Assembly (NCBI GenBank): GCA_037447655.1
Contig: JBBHKE010000674.1
Location: 1 to 64,000 of the forward strand
Reading direction: 5' to 3'
DNA from: Zygnema cylindricum
Lineage: Eukaryota > Streptophyta > Zygnematophyceae > Zygnematales > Zygnemataceae
Length of the DNA: 64,000 nt
Below are positions 10,337-20,165 of this stretch, one piece after another. A model generated the notes under the pieces. It was not told where the DNA came from, made no database searches, and saw only the letters and a program-made list of their open reading frames with translations. How positions within the stretch are numbered: the first letter of the stretch is position 1; each line of letters starts with the position of its first letter. Position numbers and translations under genes: made by a program.

Positions 10337-10919
10337 TACACACCGCTCCCCTACACGAGTGTCCACACTAAATCGGAACGCTTCTGCACCCGCAGGGCAT
10401 CGGCTACTTACAAACACCTTTAGTGCTCTGGTGAGCACTAAGGGTGAACCAAACTTGTTCGAATCAAGTCGAGTTTTGCAGAGCTCTCTGGGATAAAATT
10501 CGCTCCACGAAATTCGCTCCGAGCAACGTCTCCAAAATAACCCTCCGCAAAACCCGTCAGTACAGTGAAGATGTACGCCGTGGAAGTGAAGATGTACGCC
10601 GTGGAATGCTAGGGGACCAATGGAAGGAAGGGAAGAAAGCGTTCGGTGGAAGAAAAATAAACAATAAGACACACAAATACGATAGATAGGAAAAGTGTGT
10701 TAGAATAAAGTAGGAGGTTGCTCAAACTCTAGATATACAGCCAAACTTGTGACCACAATAATCCAAAGCTAGCAGCCAACCCTAATTCCACTTGGAAAAC
10801 CCTAATTCCAAAGCCAAACCCTAATTATAGACGGCCAAGACTCCAAATCTGCAGCCAAAGAATAAAAGGATACCGACCTAAGAACTGGAATCAAAAGGAA
10901 TAAACCCTAAATATGCTGC
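10337..10919. other. Unassigned spacer with short repeats
   Basis: No gene is supported. Two tandem 21-bp units starting AGTGAAGATGTACGCC lie at 10564-10605. An inverted repeat with 11-bp arms surrounds GAGCACTAAGG at about 10421-10446. From 10780 onward, scattered ACCCTAATTCC units appear that grade into the next repeat. Part of the stretch may be LTR sequence of an element I could not delimit. Confidence 0.45.
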
Positions 10920-11045
10920 AACCCTAATTTTGCAGCCAAAACCCTAATTTTGCCTCCGAACCCTAATTCTGCAGATTAACCCTAATTTTACAGATTAACC
11001 CTAATTTTGCAGATTAACCCTAAATTTGATACAAAATTTAGGTTT
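10920..11045 (+). repeat. Telomere-like CCCTAA minisatellite
   Basis: Units such as AACCCTAATTTTGCAGATT (19 bp) recur about four times in a row at 10960-11030, with looser copies back to 10780. Each unit holds the plant telomere-type core AACCCTAA separated by a TTTGCAGATT spacer. It is a spaced interstitial minisatellite, not a run of the TTTAGGG heptamer. Confidence 0.75.
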
Positions 11046-11932
11046 AATACAAAAGCCAAGAAATATAGTGGCAACGAAATAAAAGACAAAGATTGAAAGA
11101 AAGAAATAGCGGAAAACAAAAACGAAATGCTATTTTTTTTTTATATAAAATAAAATTTATATTTTTAATAGATTTTTTATTTTTATTTTCTTTTGGACAA
11201 GAATACTCTGCCGCAAGGTAGCCACTAGGCTCTTGGGTCTTCAACGTATTCTTTACAAGAGTTATCTCGTACGAAAGCAACGAAGCAAAATAAATAATTC
11301 CAACCAAAAACAAGGAAAACTCAAAATTCGGCCAAAATTCACCCTTCCATTCCCAACCGAAAATACAAACAACACAAAAACAAACACCCAAACCGTTCAG
11401 CTGTCCGTGGGAAGGGCAGCCGGATCTAGATGCTTCTCCACACGAACTCCAATCCACCACCTCCCAAAATGACACAAGTTGGAGGGAAACCTTCCGGACT
11501 TGGCTTTGAGCCGCGTGGATTAAAAGCGTGGGCAGAATTACAAGGGAGAATGTACGTAAACTATTTAGCCTCTACAGCTAGCTAGCAAAGAAAGGAAGAA
11601 ACTTGAGCAATCGGTGAGAGAGAGAGCAAGAGAAAAGCTCCGCCGCCAAGAGAAAATTCTTGTCTAAAAGCTAGAAATTCTAAGTCTGAAAATAGACTAA
11701 GTATTAGCTACGCTACGCCTACGCAAACCCTAACCTAAGTCTAGGCTAGTTCTCATGAACGAACTACTTAAGATGTTTGGCCAATAGGCGACCAATCATC
11801 GTCTGCCGTACGCGTAAAAAAAATCCACCGTCCGAGGGTAAAAACCCTCCCTATCTACATGTATGTGTGAACCTATGTGGGTTCACGACTTTAAGGAATA
11901 AGAGTACATTGAAGCGCCACCAATGCTCCCGG
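11046..11932. other. Unassigned AT-rich spacer
   Basis: The section is rich in poly-A and poly-T runs, with a short GA run near 11620. Open frames on both strands here are low-complexity readings of these runs. No motif, splice pattern or transposon end could be supported. Confidence 0.4.
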
Positions 11933-12124
11933 AAATCGCGCTTCGTCGCCAAACGATACTTGGCGTCTATACTCCAAAATCGCGTACGTACGCACGAAAC
12001 GAAACATATCGCACAAAATACTCCAAGAAATCGCGACGCGTCGCCCAAACGATATTGGCGAAAGTACCATCGAGATCGTGTACCTACGAAATGAAACGAA
12101 ACAAACAGTACGCACAAAATTAGT
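11933..12124 (+). repeat. Imperfect tandem duplication (2 x about 95 bp), CG-rich
   Basis: Both units begin AAATCGCG, contain CGTCGCC(C)AAACGATA and TTGGCG, then ACGAAA(T)GAAACGAAACA, and end in GCACAAAAT. Unit 1 is about 11933-12027 and unit 2 about 12028-12124. Confidence 0.7.
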
Positions 12125-12199
12125 ATGCATTCAATTAGACGCGTACGCGAATCGTGTACACGTCAGAAAAAGTGAACCAACATGACTCCGCACGTGCGA

Positions 12200-12340
12200 A
12201 CGAAACTTATGTATGCCTGCCGAAATATCGCGCGTGCGTGCATGATATCGTGCGCGCGCGTTTGATAACTCCCGTGAGTGCACGATATCGTGCATGCGTG
12301 CGAAATATCGTGCATGCCTGCTACCGATATCATGCGGCAT
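12200..12340 (+). repeat. Degenerate GATATCGTGCATGCGTGC repeat patch
   Basis: Several near-copies of CGATATCGTGCATGCGTGC and AAATATCGTGC follow each other. The motif is self-complementary in part (GATATC, GCATGC), so the patch can form several small hairpins. No function is evident. Confidence 0.6.
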
Positions 12341-12369
12341 GACAGTTCACCTCTGCTATCCGCCTTCAT

Positions 12370-13110
12370 TTGGGTTTGCCTCACCCTCCGCTTCTTGGGC
12401 GCCTCAACTATGTTTGCAACCAACTTGTTGACTCCGACGACATCCATTTACTTCGTTGTTCGCGGGGGGGTGAACGTACCGTCGCGCATGATTTGGATCG
12501 TGATGCGGTTGCTGTGATTGATGTTGAAGCAGGCTACATTGTGAAGCGGGAGGTTTCTCATATCTTACCTCCTCGTCCCCAATCTAGTGGTCTCCGAAGC
12601 CCTCAGGTTGACTTGGTTTTCCAACATGGGACTGGGCGGACTTTGGGTGATGTGGTCCTTACTGATCCGACTGGGACCCACATTTCTTCTCGCGCGGCTG
12701 TGCATTCAGGCATGGCGGCTCGGGACGCAGCGGCTTCTAAGGAAAGGGATTACGCTCACCGGGACCCGGCGGACCAGTTTGTCCCATTTGCCGCCGAGAT
12801 TTTTGGTTCTTTGGACAAGTCTTTCGATGATTTTCTTCGCAACTGTGCTAAGAGAGCTTTTGATTCAAGGGGTCCAGGGAGCCCTCCCCCAAGCCTTCTG
12901 GTTGCTTTTTATCGGCAACGTGTATCGGTCGCCCTTCAACGTGCGCAAGCTGCGGCCCTTCGCCGTCGAAGCACGGTGGCGGACGATTGGCGAAGCCTCC
13001 CAGACCTTCCTCCACGAGATCCAGTCCACATCCACGATCTTCGGGGGTGTGAAATTTATTTGGCTGGGGTTGTGGGGCATCATATAGAGTGGGTATTTCC
13101 TTTTTTTGTC
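12370..13110 (+). pseudogene. C-terminal domain of a non-LTR-type ORF, partial
   Basis: The open frame is about 247 residues. It begins with LGLPHPPLLGRLNYVC and a following HLLRC, a possible Cys/His metal-binding pattern. GGERTVAHD, VDLVFQHGTGRTLGDVVL and a helical tail with FYRQRVSVALQRAQAAALRR follow. I recall this sequence type from the C-terminal ends of reverse-transcriptase-related repeat ORFs in plants, but I cannot verify it here. The D-x(n)-DVVLTDP arrangement could suggest a nuclease fold, which is speculation. No RT motifs remain upstream, so the copy is truncated and inactive. The start shown is a TTG codon and not a real start. Confidence 0.45.
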
Positions 13111-13301
13111 TAGTCATCTTTGGATTTTCGTTTTGTCTTGCTAGTTAGCCTAGTTGCTTTTGTTTTTCCTCATTTGTTTGATTTGTTTTGCTTTGTTTTG
13201 TTTTCCTAGCTGCTGGCTCTTGTAGTCTTTAAATGTTCTATTTCTATTTTTTACCCTCTTTGTACTTTGATGGTTTTTCCATCGCACATTGTGCAAAAAA
13301 A
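12370..13301 (+). mobile_element. 5'-truncated LINE 3' end
   Basis: A protein-coding fragment (12370-13110) is followed by a T- and G-rich 3' untranslated region that ends in TTTGTACTTTGATGG, a short CACATTGTGC patch and a run of seven A at about 13295-13301. This layout matches a 5'-truncated non-LTR element. It is inserted beside an inverted-repeat end at 13302-13330. No target duplication was found. Confidence 0.55.
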
Positions 13302-13330
13302 CATTAACACTAATAGCGATTCGTGGTGTA
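13302..13330 (+). repeat. Orphan MITE terminal repeat
   Basis: The segment closely matches the right terminal inverted repeat of the element at 35952-36457 (core CTAATAGCGATTCGTGGTG). A similar but weaker end lies at about 15860-15885. No partner end was found nearby. Confidence 0.5.
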
Positions 13331-14770
13331 CTTTCCCGTACGATTATCCGACCGATTTCAGGTTGCATTTGTAACATTTTATCGTGGCATCACATCGGAA
13401 AGGCGCATAGTATCGGTAAAAAGGCCGATGTACATCTCTAGACCAACCACATTCGCTTTCCCATATGTGTCGTTTTGCGATGTGGGCCGATACGCTCGAC
13501 AAGACAAAAGAAATAAAACAGCTGAAAAGACAAAAAAACTTAAAAGACAACAATCCGGTAACAGAAAAGACAAATAATATTTCAAAAAGACATGCCCAGA
13601 TAGTACCAGTACAGAAAAGCCTTGATTTTCTGATTTTCAACGTCGGTCAGAAAATCTTAAATGGATAAGGCTGTTGAGAAAGCTGACAAAAAACAGCTGT
13701 CACGTCACACGACGCTTTGTGTAACTTTGCGGTCCCGTGTTTATGGTTGGAAACTATGATTGGTTGACAGAGATTCTTCCAATCTAGCATCGACATTGTT
13801 TTAACATTCAGGTAGCATCAAGCTGTTACAAAGCATAATTTTGTCGTTTATGAATCTTGTACGGCCAATAAAAATCACGTGAACCATAGACTCCTGCACC
13901 AGATATGTCACACCACAACCAGATAAATTAAGGAATTTTTGTCTTTTTGGAGTAATGTGGTTTGTCCGTTTTACCGCTACAATAGTTGCTGTCCATGTAT
14001 TCGTTTAATCACCAAGTATTTCGTGACTCGTAGATTTTGTCTTTTAGTTGTATAACACGTGGCAAATAAATTAACGCCCGATTTCTCCTTTAAGAAATTA
14101 TTCGATGGTTGTTTCTTAAGAAAATGAAAAATAAGCCTACCTGAGATTTTATGGTACATCCGTACATATCTACATGGCTGGTTCGATAGGACAATTTCTT
14201 GCCAGTCTACCGTACGCCGTTCCTTTCACCTGAAAAACTGTCAACAAGTCATTTCCCATAAACGACAATATAGAGACTCATGACAGTACGACGGTTGAAA
14301 CCTTCCCCTTAAGTCGAATATTGTACAAAAAGTCCAAAAGACTTGACGGGATTTTGCACGGTTCCACTACCTGCCGTACACTCTATTCGCATTGTCAGAT
14401 GCGACAAAAAAGTACTTTACCTCATTTCCACGCGGTCGAGAGGGAATTGCGTTGTGGAATTCGAAACAAATTTAACAGCAAAAAAATGACATGATCGGAC
14501 GGCTGAGATTTACCGCCGAAAAACAATAACAGGACCCTTATCCATTTTCGGTTTCCTATATTTTCCACAAATCCAAATTGCTGTCCAAAAAAATTCCCAC
14601 AACAACACGGAGGAAAAAATGCATTTTTGATTTTTTTATTTCTTGCTTTGCCTTTCGCAATTTTTATTTCGATAAATTTTCTCTTCCCAGTTTTCTCCTC
14701 TTCCTCCCATTTATTCCTTCTCCTTTCCTTTTTTCTCTCCCATTTTACTTTTTTTGGTTTCACAACCGCC
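13331..14770. other. Unassigned spacer ending in a possible promoter and 5' UTR
   Basis: No gene is supported between 13331 and about 14500. From 14640 to 14760 the + strand becomes strongly CT-rich (CTTCCCAGTTTTCTCCTC and similar), typical of plant 5' leaders, just ahead of the ATG at 14771. A clear TATA box was not found. The nearest AT-rich candidate is TCCTATATTTTCC near 14553. Confidence 0.4.
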
Positions 14771-15026
14771 ATGGCCTCCACCTTCTCTCTTTCGCCATGG
14801 ATTCTCCTTACTCTCTCAATTCTTCTCCTCTCTCTCTCCCCCTGTCTCTCTCGCATCCCCTCTCTCAGGGATATCTCTCTCTCCTCCTCAGCCCAAGAAG
14901 AAGAAAGCGATGACCACTCTCTCTCTTCCTTCCTTCCCGGAAAGTTCGTACAAATAGAAGAGATAGACAAAGAGTCCATGGATTCCTTCACTTCTAGAAG
15001 ACGTCAGCTTCATAAGAAGAGGAAGA
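14771..15026 (+). CDS. Partial first exon of a putative secreted or membrane protein
   Basis: The ATG at 14771 sits in a strong plant start context (CCGCCATGGCC) after a CT-rich leader. About 85 codons follow: an N-terminal hydrophobic stretch (PWILLTLSILLLSLSPCLS, residues 9-27) that looks like a signal peptide or anchor, an acidic Ser-rich stretch (QEEESDDHS), then a basic end (RRRQLHKKRK). A possible splice donor (GTGAGA) follows at 15027, and then a pure CT microsatellite that runs into the assembly gap at 15102. No continuation was found after the gap. I do not recognise the family. The hydrophobic N-terminus and start context make a real exon plausible, but it may be only a fragment. 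Confidence 0.4.
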
Positions 15027-15035
15027 GTGAGAAAT

Positions 15036-15111
15036 ATCTCTCTCTATTCTCTCTCTCTCTCTCTCTCTCTACCCCTTCCCTCTCTATCCTCCCTCTATAG
15101 CNNNNNNNNNN
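15036..15111 (+). repeat. CT microsatellite and assembly gap
   Basis: A (CT)n run at about 15036-15072 is followed by CT-rich sequence and then ten N at 15102-15111. The gap size is arbitrary, so sequence on the two sides need not be contiguous. Confidence 0.9.
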
Positions 15112-16289
15112 CCGCTATTGACATGTCTGGCATGTCTATTTACATGCCATACATGTGAGTTGACATGCAGAATAAGAAGCCCGCACATGTTCGTCTCTTT
15201 TATGGCATCGGCGGTACTTTAGACATGTTAAAACTATGCCTAGGTTATTTTTGCTACATGGAAAGTGTAGGCTGCGGTACAGAAACAGGAATTAAGGAAG
15301 TTTAGGTAACCCCTGGACGGTGCACAGTTAGACAGCCGAAAAAACCGTTTTCGACGGTTTTTTCGGTAAGACGTGGCAGGTCCCCAATGGATTTGAAGGA
15401 ATTAAGGACAAAGACATGGCGTCGGATGTGAAAGGTACATCGTTTTTATTGGATCCGTATCAAAATTGTACAGATTTCATGGCGGCTACGGTACTTTCTA
15501 TGCTTGTACACGTCCGGAGAATAAGACGTACAGTTGAGTGTACATACCGTACATTTATCTGTACGGTCTGTACAGTTATCGCCGATAATTATCGTTATCG
15601 GCATTATCGCCGATAAGTACCCGATATTATCGGCTACTTATCGGCGATAAGACCGATGTCGATATATCGTACCAATATATCGATTATCGGATACCCGAAA
15701 AAAGGCCCATATCGGTTATCGGCAAATCCTTACCGATACACAACACTACAAATTACCATAACCAAACAATTAGAATGTATGATTTTTTCCAAAATTTTTA
15801 AATTCTTAAATAGCGTACACCACGGTAATTATTTTTATACGCTAAAAAAACTTACACGCTAATAACGATTGGCGGTGTACTTTAACCCGACTTCAATATC
15901 CCCCAATTTTTTGAGGAAATAAGTTTGTACGGTTTTCCGAAAAATTATTCCGTCTGTTGCGGAAATGATTTTTTTTCCGGTGGGAACAGGCTATGAGGTT
16001 CCTTCTACAAGAATAATTTTGTACTGCGCGTTTAAACGACTTTATTTAACCAGCCGAGTCTAAACGTCCTAGTTTAACTGGCAGAATCCAACGGCTAGGA
16101 TTGCTTCGCAAGTCTCGCTTTCGGTTTCCATCCGAACCGTTTGGCTGGCCTCCCAATGAGCCCAACCGGACCAAGTACGGAAGTACAGATGCCGGGCTTG
16201 CAAGGATGTACCTTTTTGTCCTTTCTGACCAACGCTCGGGTTTTGAATATTGGATCGTGTACAAAAAACGATAAACATGCATTAATAGG
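15112..16289. other. Unassigned spacer with TATCG/CGATA-rich core
   Basis: No gene is supported. The centre (15580-15740) is dense in TATCG and CGATA words and holds the hairpin at 15604-15650. GTAC-containing words are frequent at 15500-15580. A weak inverted-repeat end related to 35952-36457 lies near 15860-15885. Confidence 0.4.
15604..15650. repeat. 47-bp near-perfect hairpin
   Basis: Arms TTATCGCCGATAAGTA (15604-15619) and TACTTATCGGCGATAA (15635-15650) are perfectly complementary over 16 bp. The 15-base interval holds a second small dyad, CCGAT-ATT-ATCGG. Confidence 0.9.
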
Positions 16290-16815
16290 TCGATGAAAGA
16301 CCGTACGCTCCCTTATTTGTCGGTTTGAACGGAGACTTGGCAGTACAGCTTGGAGCTTTCTAGAATATTTGATAACAGTTGACTTGTTATATGGATGGAT
16401 CATGTGACGTGTCAGATTACGTTTACATGACGTCACAAACTGCTGGATTCACTGTCGAAAGAATTGAGTTTGTCGTTTGTGGCGTTAATGAGCGACGGTA
16501 AAGGGTTGTGCCCATGTGTACAAGTCAAGCTTTTTTTTGTCGTTTGGACACGAAACTGAAACTGCAACGAAAAATCGAACGCCGTACGAAATATTGGCGT
16601 CATGTTTGACCTTTGTATGTACTTCTGATTTGGCGACTTACGGGGTGTGGAAATCTATCACCGTACGCAAAGCATTACCGTACGTCATCTTTCAAGTTTC
16701 AAGAATTGGCGGCATGTCCGAAAGTTTCGATTATTTGATACTCATTGACATCATAATACAAATGGATCTTGTGACGTGTACCATTGCATTTCCGTGACGT
16801 CACAAACTGTTGGAC
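16290..16815 (+). repeat. Diverged duplication with CRE-like TGACGTCA ends (period about 365 bp)
   Basis: The segment at 16385-16445 (GGATCATGTGACGTGT ... ATGACGTCACAAACTG) recurs at 16760-16815 (GGATCTTGTGACGTGT ... GTGACGTCACAAACTG). Weaker matches extend upstream of both, such as TATTTGATA. TGACGTCA is the palindromic bZIP core. The remainder is diverged. Confidence 0.6.
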
Positions 16816-17492
16816 TCTCAAGATGAGCGGGAATCACGTGCCCGCGGGTCGAAAAACGTGAGAAGCATTTCGACTTTTGTGGCAGTACCGTACATACCGT
16901 ACAAACCGTACAGTGAGATAGTACACCGGTACCGTACATTCAGATTGTGCACTGAACGTGGCGACGTGATTAAGAAAATGAAAGAAAGGAAAAGAAAAAC
17001 GTTTACTTCTTGCGACCGATCAGAGCCCGACAGCCGTCGTTTCAAAGCCGTACAAATGATTGGGCAGATAAGGACGCCTCAGATTCAAAATCGTACGGCC
17101 ATAAAGATCTTGGTATAATCCTTCTCGAACCTTTGGGAGCCTGCACGTGTCAACCGAAAACATAAGGACAAAATACGAAAAGACAAAAAAAAAGGAAACA
17201 TGTCTACAGAATTAAAAAAAAAACAAGAAAGTAAAAACGAAGAGACAAAAGTACAGGGAAAAGAAAGTAACAGAGAAGAGAAAAGAAACTAAATAAAAGT
17301 ACAAAAAAAAACAAAAAAAGGAAAGAAAAAATAAAAAAAGTCGCCCACACGTGAACCTCGTCCATGCGTCGCCCCACCTTCTTATCTCCTTTCTCTCTTC
17401 CTCTTTAACTTTTTCGTTTAAACATATTTTCATCCTCCGCCATATTCCTGAGCAGGGTGACGTGACTACCGTGACGTGACATCTATAAATCC
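16816..17492. other. Spacer with CCGTAC words, A-rich tract and possible promoter
   Basis: CCGTAC-type words cluster at 16880-16945. A purine-rich AAAAG(A)C(A) tract fills 17150-17340. Two GTGACGTGAC words at 17458-17480 and a CTATAAAT at 17483-17490 lie just upstream of the ATG at 17493 and could be promoter elements, although the TATA-like word is too close to that ATG for normal spacing. Confidence 0.35.
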
Positions 17493-17574
17493 ATGGCGGC
17501 CATACTGACGCTCCTGATGGCCATGGCGGCCATCTCTCTCACAAGGGGACAGATTACAATGAACGCAGGAGACC
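17493..17574 (+). CDS. Partial first exon with signal-peptide-like start
   Basis: From the ATG at 17493 the frame encodes MAAILTLLMAMAAISLTRG followed by about nine residues, and stops being open-like at an ideal splice donor (GTAAGT at 17575-17580). The following sequence is a CT-rich intron-like tract that is cut at 17845 by the beta copia element. The N-terminus is hydrophobic, as in a secretory signal. No further exon was found on either side of the element. The family is unknown, and it could be a decayed gene start. Confidence 0.35.
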
Positions 17575-17580
17575 GTAAGT

Positions 17581-17790
17581 ATTCTCCTCTCCCTCTCTCT
17601 CTCTGTGTGTCTCTCTCTCCCCTCTCTATTCTGCTCTCTTTCTCTCTCTCTCTCTCACTCTCTCTCTCTGTGTGTGTCTCCCTCTTTCCCCTCTCTTCTG
17701 CTCTCTTTCTCTCTCTCACTCAAACTCCTCTTCTCTCTCGCTCTCCCTCTCTTCCTTCTTCTTTCTTATTCCTGCCTCCTATTGCTCTCT
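17581..17790 (+). repeat. CT-rich microsatellite tract
   Basis: Mixed CTCTCT, TGTGTG and TTCTCT runs continue for about 200 bp, directly after the GTAAGT donor. Open frames of either strand in this tract are low-complexity artefacts. Confidence 0.85.
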
Positions 17791-17844
17791 CTTGCTCCCT
17801 CCTTGGCATACTTCACCACTAATACCCTAATAAGTACGAATTTT

Positions 17845-18540
17845 TGTAAGATCTTAGGCAAAAGAGTTTCACTTAAAATAATTCTCAAAACATAAATCAT
17901 TACACAGCGGAAGCTCATAAAAGACAAGAGGAATATTCAGCCAAAAAGATTTATAAGTGTTCTTGGCTGAAGCCTCTTTACAACATCTCTCTTCTCTCTT
18001 CTCTCTCTTCACTCTTCTCTTTAAATAATCTCTACTCCAAGATTAATCCTCTATGATTAATTGGTTGATTAATTAATACACTACACATCTACACTGCTGC
18101 CTATATATACTCGCTACACTGCACTAACAGACAACAAGATAAGACTAAGAGACAACAAGATAAGACAAGACTAAGAGACAACAAGATAAGACAAGCAGAA
18201 CTTAGCGTAGCGACGAAGTCTGTCCCTAGCTGACTGTGCACTCTTCAATGAAAATTCCACGAAGGAAGGCGCACACGTTTCTTCCTTCGAAACAACAAAA
18301 CTCCAAACGTTGACTTAACACGTGCCGCTTCACGAACACACCTGCACGCAAATTGAAACACCTGCGCACGAAACAAACAAGTGACGCGAAACGAAATAGT
18401 ATGTTTCGTTTGCGGACAACAAAAATACTGTCGCGAAACGACATCGTACTTTTTGTATGATGACGCGACAGTTCGCGTCAAACAAATTCAAGTTGGAATG
18501 ACGTTTCGCGAAATGTCGCGAAAACGACAATATCCCAACA
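17845..18540 (-). repeat. Beta 3' LTR with expanded minisatellite
   Basis: On the - strand it starts TGTTGGGATATTG after the polypurine tract and ends at 17845. A TATATATAGG box lies at 18111-18120. At 18127-18200 a unit of about 26 bp built on AGACAACAAGATAAGACAAG occurs three times, against once in the 5' LTR, which accounts for the 50-bp length difference. Confidence 0.85.
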
Positions 18541-18573
18541 ATCCCCCTCTTATTGTCGGATTCGCCAAACTCT

Positions 18574-20136
18574 TCAAAATAATCCAAGTTTCGGTCGCCC
18601 CCTCTCAAACACATCATGTGTGGCAGCCTTTGTCAACAAATCAGCCGCCTCCTCTTTTGTTGGTACGTACGAAAATTCAATCTCGTTCGCCGTAACCAAA
18701 TCTCTTACAAAATGCCATTGGATCCTGATGTGTTTCGTCCTCTTGTGAAACACAGGATTTTTCGCCAAAGCCATTGAACTCATGCTGTCAGAATAAATCG
18801 TCATACAACCAATAGGAACACTTAACTCACGTAACATCTCCTTAATCCAAATGGAAGCCTTAGCTGCATGACACGCAGCCATATACTCAGATTCTGTGGA
18901 ACTCAATGCAACCGTAGGTTGTAGTCTAGAACTCCACGAGATCGCAGCTCCTCCAAAAATAAATGCATATCCTGACGTGGACTTACTTGAATCAAAATCG
19001 CCGCCCCAATCCGCATCACAATACCCAACACACACAAAAGAATTTTTGTCAGAAGTAAAGAAAAGTCCAAAATCAATCGTACCAACCAAGTATCGAAAGA
19101 TACGTCGTACGACCTCCCAATGCGCCTTCTTTGGCTCATGACAATAACGGCTGACGATAGAAACCGCGGCCGAAATATCTGGACGAGTACCAACGCTAAG
19201 GTACATAAGTGAACCAACCGCCTCTCGATATGGTACGTCGATAGAATCCTCCTCCTCAAACTTAAGAATGTGTAGGTTTGCATCCAATGGTGTAGAAAGC
19301 GGTTTCGCGTCAGTCATACCAAATCTCTCCAAAATCTCCTTACAATATTGAGCTTGACTCAATTTAATGTTCCCCTCCTTGTCACGTATCACTTCAATCC
19401 CCAAAATATATTGTACCTCTCTAAGATCTGTTACTTTGAAATGTAATCCAAGATAACGTTTCAACTCATTAATGCGCTCTATCTTGTCGCATGCCATCAA
19501 AAAATCATCCACATAAACGGAAAAGATGATTTGATCAACTCCTTTACCTTTCACGTAAACTCCAGAATCGGACGTAGTCCGTACAAATCCAAACTTCAAT
19601 AGTACTTGATGAAGTCTCAAATACCTAGTGCGTGGTGCTTGTTTCAAACCATATAATGACTTTCGCAAACGCCATACATTTCCTTCCTTCAAAGGAGAGA
19701 CACCTTCCGGTACCTTCATATATACCTCTTCCTCCAACTCACCATTTAAAAATGCGGTTTCAACATCCATTTGATGGACGTGCTTTTTCCCCATCGCTGC
19801 AAGTGCGATAATAATCCGTAGTGAATCGAACTTCACCACGGGAGCATAAGTCTCCTTGAAATCGATTCCCTCACGTTGTTGGAACCCCTTACAAACAAGC
19901 CTCGCCTTGTATTTAATTATTTCACCCGACGCTCCAGTTTTGGTTTTAAACACCCACTTTGCATCAATCGCCTTTTTCCCCTCCGGTAATTTCACTTCCT
20001 CAAAAGTTCGATTATCAACCACCGACTTAAATTCTCTCTCCCATGCCGGTTTCCACTTACTCTCCCAATCAACCGACCTTCTAGCCTCGACATAAGATTG
20101 AGGGTCGCTGGTCATATTTTCCGTAAGTGATTGCTA
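18574..20136 (-). CDS. Beta copia reverse transcriptase and RNase H
   Basis: About 513 residues are open from the ATG at 20115, and the frame is open back to the UAG at 20134-20136. Visible motifs are KARLVCKGFQQREG, HQMDVETAFLNGELEEEVYM, the catalytic SVYVDDFLMACD, YLGLHFKVTDL, TRPDISAAVS, then RNase H with YCDADWGGDFD, STSGYAF, STESEYMAA and KRTKHIRIQWHF. It ends in TGA at 18574. This half appears intact and could encode an active enzyme if it is translated. RT and RNase H convert the element RNA to cDNA in the virus-like particle. How it is expressed past the UAG is the open question. Confidence 0.88.
20128..20136 (-). promoter_or_regulatory. In-frame UAG-CAA-UCA between integrase and RT (beta copy 1)
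   Basis: The - strand reads TTTCTTTTG-TAG-CAATCA. UAG followed by CARYYA is the known leaky-stop context of tobamoviruses. The same bases also form a pyrimidine-rich tract ending in an AG, as at a 3' splice site. The identical nine bases occur at 31122-31130 and 46779-46787. Confidence 0.6.
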
Positions 20137-20165
20137 CAAAAGAAACTCCGTCTCCTTAGCATCGG

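Noticed and set aside
10286-10672. 128-codon open frame on the - strand beyond the alpha RT
   Set aside because: Similarity to alpha ends at about 10336 and the rest has no motif. It includes the repeated GVHLHFHGVHLH-type peptide from a 21-bp DNA duplication.
10920-11045. True interstitial telomere
   Set aside because: The TTTAGGG heptamer is not tandem. Cores are separated by a constant non-telomeric spacer.
12587-13087. 166-codon open frame overlapping the LINE fragment
   Set aside because: It is a shifted reading of the same sequence. The 12370 frame has the Cys/His words and the coherent domain.
14422-14991. 189-codon open frame opposite the exon at 14771
   Set aside because: It is the antisense of a CT-rich leader and exon and consists mostly of Glu/Arg/Lys from GA repeats.
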